From contig JAURJU010000064.1 of assembly GCA_030832085.1 (NCBI GenBank), positions 62,001 to 126,000 on the forward strand: a stretch of DNA of 64,000 nt. Direction: 5' to 3'. Below, in pieces: positions 10,165-19,715 of this stretch. The first letter of the stretch is position 1; the number at the start of each line of letters is the position of its first letter. The position numbers and the translations under genes are program-made. Source of the stretch: Chitinophagales bacterium. Its GTDB lineage: Bacteria; Bacteroidota; Bacteroidia; Chitinophagales; Chitinophagaceae. The notes under the pieces are model-generated. The model searched no databases, was not told the origin of the DNA, and was given only the letters and a program-made list of their open reading frames with translations.

Positions 10165-10893
10165 ATGGTCAGGGAAATCCACGAATGGCACAGTCCAGCA
10201 CTCAACAAGGAGATGCCGGTTGCCGTTTATGGCCACCATGGATTTGCCCTCCTGATGATTCCCACAGCTGCTGCAGACTACCTGGAATATGAACGGTTTG
10301 AACTCATTGATCACCTGAAACCCTTTCTGGAAGCGGGTAAGCTGAAGATTTTTTCAGTCAACAGCATCAACAACGAAAGTTGGTTGAACAGGCAAATGGA
10401 AGGTGCCCACAAGGCCATCCGACAGAACCAGTTCAACGCATACATGTTCGAAGAGGTGGTTCCATTTGTCAAAACCATGACTTCCATGGATACGCCCATC
10501 ATCACCTGTGGTGCATCTTTCGGAGCCTTTCACGCGATGAACCTTTTCCTGAAGAGACCGGACCTGATCAATGGCGTCATTGCAATGAGCGGCGTGTATG
10601 ACCTGATGGAATATACACATGGGTTTTATGATGAACAGGTTTATTTCAATTCTCCGATGCATTATATCCCCAACCTCGCCGATCATGATACCCTTGAACA
10701 GATCCGGCGCGGAAAAATTATCCTTGCCACAGGAAGCGGCAAACACGAAGATCCTGAAGCCAACAAAAGATTTTCAAACGTTTTGCATGGCAAATCCATT
10801 CCACATGAACTGGAGGTTTGGGCTGAAGACATCCACCACGATTGGCCTACCTGGAGAAAAATGCTGCCTTATTTTATCGATATGAAATGCTGA
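10165..10893 (+). CDS. Alpha/beta-hydrolase, putative esterase
   Basis: GASFGAFHAMN (G-x-S-x-G nucleophile elbow), esterase-like. Confidence 0.75.
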   Translation: MVREIHEWHSPALNKEMPVAVYGHHGFALLMIPTAAADYLEYERFELIDHLKPFLEAGKLKIFSVNSINNESWLNRQMEGAHKAIRQNQFNAYMFEEVVPFVKTMTSMDTPIITCGASFGAFHAMNLFLKRPDLINGVIAMSGVYDLMEYTHGFYDEQVYFNSPMHYIPNLADHDTLEQIRRGKIILATGSGKHEDPEANKRFSNVLHGKSIPHELEVWAEDIHHDWPTWRKMLPYFIDMKC

Positions 10894-10958
10894 TCTGTCC
10901 CCTTGTATTGTAAAACACCGGGTGGTGAAACTGGTTGCGAAAAGAGTAACTTTGAAGC

Positions 10959-13784
10959 ATGGAAAAAAAGCTGTTCCTCCTCGATGCATTTGCATTGATC
11001 TTTCGTGCGTATTATGCATTGATCAGAAGCCCGCGCATCACCAGCAAAGGAAAAAATACCAACGCACAGTTTGGTTTCACCAACGCATTGATTGACCTCC
11101 TCAATAAACAGAAGCCAACGCATCTGGCTGTTTGCTTTGATACCGCAGCCCCAACAGAAAGGCATACCGATTTTGCCGACTACAAAGCAAACAGGCAGGA
11201 AGCTCCGGAAGACCTGCTCGCATCGATCCCCGACATCAAAAAAATCATTGAGGGACTGAACATTCCCATCCTTGAAACAGATGGATTCGAAGCGGATGAT
11301 GTGATTGGAACCCTTGCCAAACAGGCAGAAAAGGCCGGGTACCAGGTTTACATGGTAACGCCAGACAAGGATTATGGACAACTGGTTTCAGACAACATCA
11401 AGATATTCAAACCGCCTTATCAGGGTGGTGATTTTGAAATCATTGGTCCGAAAGAGGTCTGTGAAAAATGGAACATCAAAGACGTATCACAGGTGATTGA
11501 TATCCTGGCGATGATGGGTGACGCTGTCGACAACATCCCCGGTATTCCTGGCGTTGGAGAAAAAACAGCCGCAAAATTATTGGCAGAATATGGTACTGTT
11601 GAGAACGTCCTCGACAATGCCGATCAACTGAAGGGTGCGCTGGGAGAGAAAGTGCGCCAGGGAAAGGAACTGGCCATCATGAGCAAGAAACTTGCTACCA
11701 TCATCACGAATGTTCCCGTTGAGTTTCACGAGGAAAATTTCAAAGTGACAGAACCCAACAAAGAGGCCCTGGTGGAAATCTTCAGTGAGCTGGAGTTCCG
11801 CACCATCGGCAAAAGGATACTGGGAGAAGAGATCCCTGTTGCCGGTCCGGTGGAAAAAGGAACCACAGTTCAAGGCGATCTTTTCGGGGGCAATGGAACC
11901 ACCGTTGCCACATCCAACAACAATGTTGATGCTGAAGAAGAATCCAACAGTCCATTGTTTGCGGATAAAAACATCAACAATACGCCACACCGCTATGATT
12001 TGGTTGATACGGCCGATAAAATTGCATCACTGATCGCAACGTTGGAAAAAGAAAAAGAGATTTGTTTTGATACTGAAACAACAGGCCTGGATGCCAACCA
12101 GGCAGACATTGTTGGCATCAGTTTCTCCATCAAGCCGGGAACGGGGTCCTATGTGCCCTGCCCAGACAGCCGCGAAAAGACAAGATCATTTCTATTGCAA
12201 TTCAACCGTCTCTTTGACGATGCCTCAAAAGTTTGGATTGGGCAGAACATCAAATATGATCTGCTGATACTCAAGAACCATGGCATTGCGTTGAAGGGTG
12301 ATGTTTTTGATACCATGCTGGCGCATTATGTCATTGACCCGGAAGGGAAGAGAAGCATGGACCTGCTCAGTACAAAATACCTGGGTTACGAGCCTGTTCA
12401 TATCGAAGAATTGATTGGGAAGAAGGGAAAGAACCAGGGTAACATGCGGGATGTTGAATTGGACAAGATCAAGGAATACGCGAGCGAAGATGCAGACATC
12501 ACCTTACAACTGAAAAACATCTTTGAACCCCAACTCAAGGAGAAAGCCGTAGAAAAAGTATTTTATGAAGTGGAGAACCCATTGGTGAAAGTGTTGACTG
12601 ACATGGAGTTTGAAGGGGTTAGGGTGGATGTTGACTTTCTCAACGAGTACTCCAAGGAGCTGGAGAAAGAGGCAAAAATTGCCGAAGAATCGGTCTACAA
12701 AATTGCCGGCGTCCGCTTCAACCTTGCCTCACCAAAACAATTGGGTGAAGTATTGTTTGAAAAGCTGATGCTGGATCCAAAAGCCAAAAAGACCAAGACG
12801 GGCCAGTACCAAACAGGGGAGGATGTGCTGCAAAAGCTGGCGCACCAGTTTCCGATTGTAGATGATATCCTCGCCTTCCGCGAACTCACCAAATTGAGGT
12901 CTACCTACGTCGACGCCTTGCCGCAACTGATCAATCCCAATACAGGCCGTGTGCATACCACCTATGGGCAGGCGGTTGCAGTTACCGGTCGGTTGGCCAG
13001 CAACAATCCGAACCTGCAAAATATTCCGGTGCGCAGTGACCGCGGAAAGGAAATCAGGAAGGCGTTCACTGCCCGCGACAAGGACCATGTGTTGGTATCT
13101 GCAGATTACTCACAAATAGAGTTGCGCATTGTCGCCGCCATCAGTGGAGACCCCAACATGTGTGAGGCATTCCGTTCAGGAAAAGACATCCATACCGCAA
13201 CCGCAGCAAAGGTCTATGGCATCAACGAAGAGGATGTTACCAAGGAAATGCGTTACAAGGCCAAAAGTGTGAATTTCGGTATCATCTATGGCCAGGGAGC
13301 TTTCGGTTTGGCTGAAAACCTTGGCATCAGCCGCACTGAAGCAAAGACCATCATCGACAACTATAAAAAAGAATTTCCGGGCATCACCCAATACATGGAG
13401 TCAACCATACAATTTGCCAAAGACAATGGTTATGTAGAGACCCTGATGGGAAGGAAACGCTGGTTGCGCGATATCAACTCCTCCAATTTTACCGTTCGTG
13501 GATTTGCTGAACGCAATGCCATCAACTCTCCGATACAGGGAACTGCAGCAGACATGATCAAACTGGCGATGATCAAGGTACACCATGCCATCAAAAAAGA
13601 AGGATTCAAAAGCAGGATGATTCTTCAGGTGCATGATGAATTGATCTTTGATGCCCTGCGCAGTGAAGCGGATGCGCTGAAAGCCTGTGTGCTTGAAAAC
13701 ATGGAAAACGCACTTCCACTTCCCAACAATGTTCCTGTTGTGGCCGAAGCGGGAATCGGCGAAAACTGGCTTGTAGCGCACTAA
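10959..13784 (+). CDS. polA: DNA polymerase I (5'-3' exo, 3'-5' exo and polymerase domains)
   Basis: KLFLLDAFALIFRAYYA; FDTETTGLDANQADIVGISF (DxE of 3'-5' exonuclease); SADYSQIELRIVAAISGDPNM; VNFGIIYGQGAFGLAENL. Confidence 0.98.
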   Translation: MEKKLFLLDAFALIFRAYYALIRSPRITSKGKNTNAQFGFTNALIDLLNKQKPTHLAVCFDTAAPTERHTDFADYKANRQEAPEDLLASIPDIKKIIEGLNIPILETDGFEADDVIGTLAKQAEKAGYQVYMVTPDKDYGQLVSDNIKIFKPPYQGGDFEIIGPKEVCEKWNIKDVSQVIDILAMMGDAVDNIPGIPGVGEKTAAKLLAEYGTVENVLDNADQLKGALGEKVRQGKELAIMSKKLATIITNVPVEFHEENFKVTEPNKEALVEIFSELEFRTIGKRILGEEIPVAGPVEKGTTVQGDLFGGNGTTVATSNNNVDAEEESNSPLFADKNINNTPHRYDLVDTADKIASLIATLEKEKEICFDTETTGLDANQADIVGISFSIKPGTGSYVPCPDSREKTRSFLLQFNRLFDDASKVWIGQNIKYDLLILKNHGIALKGDVFDTMLAHYVIDPEGKRSMDLLSTKYLGYEPVHIEELIGKKGKNQGNMRDVELDKIKEYASEDADITLQLKNIFEPQLKEKAVEKVFYEVENPLVKVLTDMEFEGVRVDVDFLNEYSKELEKEAKIAEESVYKIAGVRFNLASPKQLGEVLFEKLMLDPKAKKTKTGQYQTGEDVLQKLAHQFPIVDDILAFRELTKLRSTYVDALPQLINPNTGRVHTTYGQAVAVTGRLASNNPNLQNIPVRSDRGKEIRKAFTARDKDHVLVSADYSQIELRIVAAISGDPNMCEAFRSGKDIHTATAAKVYGINEEDVTKEMRYKAKSVNFGIIYGQGAFGLAENLGISRTEAKTIIDNYKKEFPGITQYMESTIQFAKDNGYVETLMGRKRWLRDINSSNFTVRGFAERNAINSPIQGTAADMIKLAMIKVHHAIKKEGFKSRMILQVHDELIFDALRSEADALKACVLENMENALPLPNNVPVVAEAGIGENWLVAH

Positions 13785-13816
13785 AAGACATGCGTTCACC
13801 TACACAATAAACTGCC

Positions 13817-14380
13817 ATGATCACACGCCTCTTTGTACTGTTGTTCAAGCTTCGCGGTTGGAAGATTGTTGGCACAGTACCACCAGAAATAAAAAAAGCG
13901 GTTGTCATTGCAGCGCCGCATACCTCCAACTGGGATTTTGTCTATGCCCTGGCCATTTTTCGGCGCTGTCATTTGAGGGTTCGTTACCTGATCAAAAAAG
14001 AGCTCAACTTTTTCCCCTTGAGCATCTTGCTGAAAAACACGGGGGCCATTGCGGTAGACAGAAGCAAAAAACACAACCTTACAGAGGATGTGATTTCCAG
14101 GTTCAATGAAGCGGATGAACTGTTCATCACCATTGCGGCTGAAGGCACAAGAAAAAGGGTTGACAAATGGAGAAGTGGATTTTACCATGCCGCATTGGGT
14201 GCCCATGTTCCTGTATTGCCAGGCTATCTTGATTTCAAGCGAAAAGAGGGTGGTTTTGGACCACCCATTTACCTGACCGGAAACAAGGCAGCAGACATGG
14301 AAAAATTCAAGGCATTTTATGCAGACAAGACTGCTAAATACCCTGCTCTGTTCAACCTGGACGCCATCCGGCTCGATTGA
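13817..14380 (+). CDS. 1-acyl-sn-glycerol-3-phosphate acyltransferase-like
   Basis: PlsC-type HX4D motif (APHTSNWDF) and AAEGTRKRVDKWRSGFYHAA. Confidence 0.82.
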   Translation: MITRLFVLLFKLRGWKIVGTVPPEIKKAVVIAAPHTSNWDFVYALAIFRRCHLRVRYLIKKELNFFPLSILLKNTGAIAVDRSKKHNLTEDVISRFNEADELFITIAAEGTRKRVDKWRSGFYHAALGAHVPVLPGYLDFKRKEGGFGPPIYLTGNKAADMEKFKAFYADKTAKYPALFNLDAIRLD

Positions 14381-14413
14381 AACAATGCACCGTACATTTG
14401 TAATCAGTAATTC

Positions 14414-15166
14414 ATGAACACGGAAAATTACATAAGAACCTTGACAATAATCGGGGGCCGCTATTTTATGTTGGCCGGCCTTGCCTTCCTGTTGTTCTAT
14501 GTCCTGTTCAAGAAGCTACTCTCATTCAACAAGATTCAACAGCGATACCCAAAAACCACAGACTATCTGCGTGAAATAGGTTTTTCTGCCATCACCATTG
14601 CGATTTTTGGATTGGTCCCCTCATTTTTTGTATTCAACGAGACCGTTTCGCCCATGACTACCCTCTACAAGAAAATTGACGATCACGGATGGATTTATTT
14701 TTGTGCAGCCTTCCCCATCATGCTCTTCATGCATGATACCTATTTTTATTGGATGCACCGCCTGATGCACCATAAACGTTTGTTCAGGCTCTTTCACCTG
14801 GTGCACCACAAATCGACCAATCCATCCCCCTGGGCCGCCTATGCTTTCCACCCTTTGGAAGCAATCATTGAGGCGGGCATTCTGGTTGTTTTTCTTTTTA
14901 CCATTCCCATCCATAAATTTCATTTGCTGATATTTTTCTTTTTCATGATTGTCTACAATATTTACGGACATCTGGGCTGGGAGCTTTACCCGAAAAACTT
15001 TCATAAAACCCTGATAGGAAAATGGATCAATACTTCCGTTTGCCATAACCAGCACCACCAATACTTCAAGGGCAATTACAGTCTCTATTTTTTGTTTTGG
15101 GACAGGTGGATGGGAACCCTGAGAGAAGATTATGACGAACAATATGAAAAAGTGAAAGCCCTATGA
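14414..15166 (+). CDS. Fatty acid hydroxylase / sterol desaturase superfamily membrane protein
   Basis: Histidine clusters HDTYFYWMHRLMHH, HLVHHKSTNPSPWAAYAFHP, NQHHQYF. Confidence 0.87.
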   Translation: MNTENYIRTLTIIGGRYFMLAGLAFLLFYVLFKKLLSFNKIQQRYPKTTDYLREIGFSAITIAIFGLVPSFFVFNETVSPMTTLYKKIDDHGWIYFCAAFPIMLFMHDTYFYWMHRLMHHKRLFRLFHLVHHKSTNPSPWAAYAFHPLEAIIEAGILVVFLFTIPIHKFHLLIFFFFMIVYNIYGHLGWELYPKNFHKTLIGKWINTSVCHNQHHQYFKGNYSLYFLFWDRWMGTLREDYDEQYEKVKAL

Positions 15167-15816
15167 AACCGAAAATCATTTATTGTTACGATGCCTATTG
15201 TGGCTGGTGTTATGGCTTTAGCCCGGTAATCAAGGAACTTTGGCTGAAACACGGGGAACGCTTCGATTTTGAAACAATTTCCGGCGGGATGATTCCTGTT
15301 GAAACCACAAAACACATTGGTACGATTGCAGAATACATCCAGGGTGCCTACCAAACAGTCGAACAGATGACTGGGGTAACATTTGGCAAGGATTACCTCT
15401 GGCATATCTTCAACCCGGACGACAGCGACTGGTATCCTAATTCAGAAATGGCAGCCATTGCCATGGCCATTTTCAGGGAACTTTATCCAGATCAAACCAT
15501 CGGCTTTGCATCAGATCTTCAATATTCCCTTTACGAAGAAGGACGTGACCTGACAGACAAAGAGGCTTACAGGCATTTGCTCGAAAAGTACGGCATCGAT
15601 GCAGATGTATTTTACCAGAAATTGGGAAGTGAGGCCTACAAAGAGAAAGCCTATTATGACTTCAGCCTGATCAAACAATTGCAGGTGAATGGTTTTCCAA
15701 CAGTATTCCTTCAACCCAATGAGAGCAAGCTGTACATGATTGCCCGGGGATTCAGTACCCTTTCGGAAGTAGAGGGGCGCATCAACAAGATCCTCACCGA
15801 AAACAATATTCGGTAA
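15163..15816 (+). CDS. DsbA-family thiol oxidoreductase
   Basis: IIYCYDAYCGWCYGFSPVI (CxxC), FrnE/DsbA-like C-terminal NGFPTVFL. ATGA overlap with upstream gene. Confidence 0.83.
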   Translation: MKPKIIYCYDAYCGWCYGFSPVIKELWLKHGERFDFETISGGMIPVETTKHIGTIAEYIQGAYQTVEQMTGVTFGKDYLWHIFNPDDSDWYPNSEMAAIAMAIFRELYPDQTIGFASDLQYSLYEEGRDLTDKEAYRHLLEKYGIDADVFYQKLGSEAYKEKAYYDFSLIKQLQVNGFPTVFLQPNESKLYMIARGFSTLSEVEGRINKILTENNIR

Positions 15817-15851
15817 AATGGTCGTAGCTTTACCGCCATTAAACAGTGGAC

Positions 15852-16268
15852 ATGGAATACAACAAACTCATATCAGTAACTGGATTTTCAGGACTTTTCG
15901 AACTCGTAACCAGCAAGACTGACGGCGCTATTGTCCGTTCGCTGGAAGACAATACAACCAAATTTGTTTCAAGCAGGATACACCAATTTTCTCACCTTGA
16001 GTCCATTGAAGTGTATACCAAAGATGAAAACGTAAACCTTGCCGATGTCTTCAAGGCGATGGATGCCTCTGCAGAAACAGTTCCTTCAGAAAAAGACAAC
16101 AAGGCTGTAAAAAACTATTTTGAAAAGGTTTTCCCTTCCATGGATTTTGAAAGGGTGTACAGCAGCGACATGAAAAAGATGGTGCGCTGGTTCGGTGTCA
16201 TCAAACAGCACAACATCGAAATCGTTCTTCCCGAGATGGACGAGGAAGAAGAGAACAACGAGGGCTAA
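15852..16268 (+). CDS. DUF5606-type conserved Bacteroidota protein
   Basis: MEYNKLISVTGFSGLFELVTSKTDGAIVRSLEDNTTKFVSSRIHQFSHLESIEVYT. ATG at 15852 preferred to GTG at 15846. Confidence 0.75.
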   Translation: MEYNKLISVTGFSGLFELVTSKTDGAIVRSLEDNTTKFVSSRIHQFSHLESIEVYTKDENVNLADVFKAMDASAETVPSEKDNKAVKNYFEKVFPSMDFERVYSSDMKKMVRWFGVIKQHNIEIVLPEMDEEEENNEG

Positions 16269-16292
16269 TCACCGTTCGAAAAATACAGCACC

Positions 16293-18011
16293 ATGCAATA
16301 CAGCGCCGATATTCAGAAACTGAAGCACAGTTTCCTGCCTGAGCATTTCAGCCTGACAGACTGGAATACACTTGAACCCTATTTTATCCAACTGCGCGAC
16401 CGGAACATCAATTCCGCCCAAGATCTTGAACAGTGGCTTAAAGACATGAGTGAGTTGGAGGCCTTTATCAGCGAGGATGCTTGCTGGAGGCAGGTGCGCA
16501 TGACCTGCGACACTGAAAACAAAACCCTCGAAGAAGCATTCAATTTCTTCTTCATGGAGATCCAGCCCAAGATTCAGCCTTATGCGGACATCCTCAATAA
16601 AAAGTTGGTGGATTGTCCTTTTACCAAGGCGCTCGACCAGGAAAAATACTTCACCTATCTCCGTTCTGTAAAGAAGAGCATCGACCTTTTCCGTGAAGCC
16701 AATATTCCCTTGCAGGCTGAAGCCGCTGTATTGCAACAACAATACGGCACCATTGCCGGTAAGATGATGGTTGAGCAGGATGGCCAGGAATACACCCTTC
16801 AGCAGGCCGGTAAATTTCTTGAAAGCGAAGACAGGAATCTCAGGGAAACAGTCTACAAAAAAATTGCAGAAAGAAGGCTTGTAGACAAAGATGCCTTGAA
16901 TGAGCTGTTCAGCAAATTGGTGGCACTCCGGCATGAGGTGGCACTCAACGCTGGATTCAGCAACTACCGCGACTATAAGTTTGCAGAAATGGGTCGCTTT
17001 GATTACACGCCTGCGTCCTGCTTTCAGTTCCACGAGGCAGTAAAAAAGGAAGTACTTCCATTGGTAGACCAGATCTATGATGAGCAGAAACAAAGGCTTG
17101 GGTTGGATACCATGAAACCATGGGATACGGAGGCGGAACCTGCAGGAATTCAACCCCTGCGGCCATTTACCGATGGAAGAGACCTGCTCAACAAATCCAT
17201 CCAATGCCTTGACCAATTGAATCCGTTTTTTGGAGACTGTCTCAGGAAGATGGATGAACTGAATCACCTTGATCTTGACAGCAGAAAAGGAAAGGCCCCA
17301 GGAGGATACAACATGCCGCTTGCAGAAAGCGGAGCCCCATTCATCTTCATGAATGCAGCCGCTCAAATGTCTGACCTTACGACCATGGTGCATGAAGGTG
17401 GCCATGCCATTCACTCATTTCTCGCACATGGATTGGAACTCACGGGCTTCAAGGAATATCCAACCGAGATGGCAGAAGTAGCCAGCATGTCAATGGAACT
17501 TTTCACCATGGACCATTGGGATGTTTTCTTCGACAACAAGGAGGAAATGAAAAGGGCAAAACGCCACCAACTCGAAAGGGTGATTACCATTTTTCCGTGG
17601 ATTGCAACCATTGATAAGTTCCAGCATTGGGTCTATGAGCACCCAACCCATACTGAAGAAGAAAGAAAAGAAAACTGGCTGATGATACTGAATGAGTTCT
17701 CCACCAGGTCGATTGACTTCGGCGGCCTGGAGCATTTCCGTTCTTACAGCTGGCAGAGACAACTTCATTTGTTTGAGGTTCCCTTTTATTATATCGAATA
17801 TGGCATTGCCCAACTCGGCGCAATCGGCATGTGGAAACAATACAGGGATAATCCTGAAAAGGCCCTTGAAAATTATATGAAAGGATTGAGCCTGGGTGGC
17901 ACCAAGACCTTGCCAGCCCTGTATGAAGCCGCTGGAATTGCTTTTGACTTTTCTCCTGAAAAAATCAGCGAGCTCATGGTTTTCGTCAAAAACGAATTGG
18001 AGAAACTTTAA
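16293..18011 (+). CDS. M3-family oligoendopeptidase
   Basis: HEGGH zinc motif in TTMVHEGGHAIHSFL; oligoendopeptidase F-like architecture. Confidence 0.9.
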   Translation: MQYSADIQKLKHSFLPEHFSLTDWNTLEPYFIQLRDRNINSAQDLEQWLKDMSELEAFISEDACWRQVRMTCDTENKTLEEAFNFFFMEIQPKIQPYADILNKKLVDCPFTKALDQEKYFTYLRSVKKSIDLFREANIPLQAEAAVLQQQYGTIAGKMMVEQDGQEYTLQQAGKFLESEDRNLRETVYKKIAERRLVDKDALNELFSKLVALRHEVALNAGFSNYRDYKFAEMGRFDYTPASCFQFHEAVKKEVLPLVDQIYDEQKQRLGLDTMKPWDTEAEPAGIQPLRPFTDGRDLLNKSIQCLDQLNPFFGDCLRKMDELNHLDLDSRKGKAPGGYNMPLAESGAPFIFMNAAAQMSDLTTMVHEGGHAIHSFLAHGLELTGFKEYPTEMAEVASMSMELFTMDHWDVFFDNKEEMKRAKRHQLERVITIFPWIATIDKFQHWVYEHPTHTEEERKENWLMILNEFSTRSIDFGGLEHFRSYSWQRQLHLFEVPFYYIEYGIAQLGAIGMWKQYRDNPEKALENYMKGLSLGGTKTLPALYEAAGIAFDFSPEKISELMVFVKNELEKL

Positions 18012-18131
18012 GCCATACCACTTTTATGGTATGTGCAAAATTAGCATGCGGCACTGCCTGAAATTATCTTTGTGGTGCTACTAATCAGAGCCTTAACGAA
18101 ATGTCCCGGTGTTTTTACATTGGGACTTTTT

Positions 18132-18551
18132 TTATTTGCAGGTTTTGCAAACACCGCTTACCACCATGTTGATCTCTTTCATGGTATACCCCTGTGGAAG
18201 CTTTATGGCAGGGATGACAAGGTCATCAAGGCAAACCGTTTTTCCACAATCATCGCACTTGAAATGAACATGGTTGTCGTGGTGATGACCCGATGTTATG
18301 CAGTTGTCATTGCACAAGGCATAGCGTACCATGTTGTCCGTTGATGGGATGTTGTGGATGATGCCCTTCTCAAGAAAAGTCTGCAGTGTTCTGTAGATGG
18401 TTACGCGGTCAAATTGCTCTGCACATTGCATTTCAATGTCCTGGTGTGCCAGCGCATTGCCCGAAGCAAGGAAAATGTCCAGGATTCGCTTTCTTCCTGC
18501 TGTCACGCTCAGTGCGCTGTTCTTCAATATTTCTTCTCCTTGCTTTTTCAA
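18132..18551 (-). CDS. Fur-family transcriptional regulator (possibly Zur-like)
   Basis: VTAGRKRILDIFLASGNALAHQDIE...DRVTIYRTLQTFLEKGI...HHHDNHVHFKCDDCGKTVCL...GVCKTCK, with two CxxC pairs and a His-rich segment. Confidence 0.88.
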   Translation of the reverse strand: MKKQGEEILKNSALSVTAGRKRILDIFLASGNALAHQDIEMQCAEQFDRVTIYRTLQTFLEKGIIHNIPSTDNMVRYALCNDNCITSGHHHDNHVHFKCDDCGKTVCLDDLVIPAIKLPQGYTMKEINMVVSGVCKTCK

Positions 18552-18552
18552 A

Positions 18553-19158
18553 CTATTCTTTGATTAATGTTTGAATATCTGTCATCAGTTGATCGACCTC
18601 TTCTTTTTTAATGCCATCGTATACGCCACGTACGCGGCCTTGTCGGTCAACCAGGGTAAAAAACTGCGTATGCAGAAACTGTTCATCAATGTTTTTACTG
18701 CTGTTTTTAGGATCGTCCAGCAAGTAACTTTCACGGGCTGTTTTATAAAGATTTTCCTTGCTGCCTGTCAGGAACCACCAGTTGGAAACATCTGCACCCA
18801 ATGAATCAGCATAATGCCTCAAGACGGACAACGAATCGATTTCAGGATTGACCGTATGCGATACAATGAGAAAATTGCTGTCCGTTTTGAATTGTTCGTA
18901 GATGATCTTCATGTTCTTGTTCATCTTTGGACAGATGCCCTTGCAAGTGGTGAAAAAATACTCCGCAAGATACACCCTGTTGCGAATGTCCTTTTGCGCA
19001 ACCAAGGTGCTGTCCTGTCGCAAAAATCTGAAGGGCTGCACAGTATTGAGGACCGGCAATTTCACTTCCTCAAAGTCCGTGTATTTGATCATTGCGTAAT
19101 AAAAGCCGCCCAACAACAATGCAAAAAATACCAAATATGATACCGCCTTTTTACCCAT
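18553..19158 (-). CDS. SCO1/SenC family protein (copper chaperone/thioredoxin fold)
   Basis: EYFFTTCKGICPKMNKNM (CxxxC), conserved His in FLHTQFFTLVDRQGRVRG. N-terminal TM anchor. Confidence 0.88.
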   Translation of the reverse strand: MGKKAVSYLVFFALLLGGFYYAMIKYTDFEEVKLPVLNTVQPFRFLRQDSTLVAQKDIRNRVYLAEYFFTTCKGICPKMNKNMKIIYEQFKTDSNFLIVSHTVNPEIDSLSVLRHYADSLGADVSNWWFLTGSKENLYKTARESYLLDDPKNSSKNIDEQFLHTQFFTLVDRQGRVRGVYDGIKKEEVDQLMTDIQTLIKE

Positions 19159-19173
19159 AATCATGTATTGAAG

Positions 19174-19205
19174 CAAAATTACGCTTGTCGCGTTGATTAT
19201 TACAA
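19174..19205 (-). promoter_or_regulatory. Putative Bacteroidota-type promoter of the SCO gene
   Basis: On the minus strand: TTG (19205-19203), 21-nt spacer, TAATTTTG (19181-19174). Confidence 0.45.
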
Positions 19206-19215
19206 CGATAAAGAA

Positions 19216-19230
19216 TGCAACTTTGTTGCA
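19216..19230. promoter_or_regulatory. Perfect dyad TGCAAC-TTT-GTTGCA, candidate operator between divergent SCO and merC genes
   Basis: 6-bp perfect inverted repeat with 3-nt centre, located between the SCO -33 region and the merC -7 element. Confidence 0.5.
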
Positions 19231-19237
19231 AAAGCAT

Positions 19238-19245
19238 TAATTTTG
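19238..19245 (+). promoter_or_regulatory. Putative -7 element (TAATTTTG) of merC-like gene
   Basis: TAnnTTTG motif 10 nt before ATG at 19256. Confidence 0.4.
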
Positions 19246-19255
19246 TCGCCCGACC

Positions 19256-19645
19256 ATGATCAAAATCAATTACGACGCCCTGGGAATTGCCGCTTCCGTA
19301 GCCTGTGCCATCCATTGTGCATTGCTGCCCCTGGTTTTGACAAGTTTACCTGTCCTGGGCATCAACATCATCAACAACCTTTGGTTTGAGGTTTTCATGA
19401 TCATGCTTGCTGCGGGGATTGGCATTTATTCGCTTACCCACGGATACAAAAAACACCACCACCACAAAAGGGCCATCTACGTTTTTACACTCGGTATTTC
19501 AATGTTGCTCCTGAAACAAATTTTCCACGCTTACCAAACATGGTTTCTTGTGCCTGCAGTCATCCTGATTGTCAGTGCCCACTACATCAATTACCGCCAA
19601 TGCAAAAAGGCCGCACATTGTCATATGGACGATTGCAGCCACTGA
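19256..19645 (+). CDS. MerC-domain membrane protein
   Basis: MIKINYDALGIAASVACAIHCALLPLVLTSLPVLG (MerC-type CxxxxC), His/Cys-rich C-terminus HCHMDDCSH. Confidence 0.85.
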   Translation: MIKINYDALGIAASVACAIHCALLPLVLTSLPVLGINIINNLWFEVFMIMLAAGIGIYSLTHGYKKHHHHKRAIYVFTLGISMLLLKQIFHAYQTWFLVPAVILIVSAHYINYRQCKKAAHCHMDDCSH

Positions 19646-19715
19646 TCAATGCCATAAACATGATGCTGTATTTCAGGAATGAATATGTAAATTGTAGCAC
19701 TAAAAAATCAATGGC

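Noticed and set aside
16269-17414. 381-aa minus-strand ORF
   Set aside because: Lies entirely antisense to the clearly recognisable M3 peptidase gene; no family features of its own.
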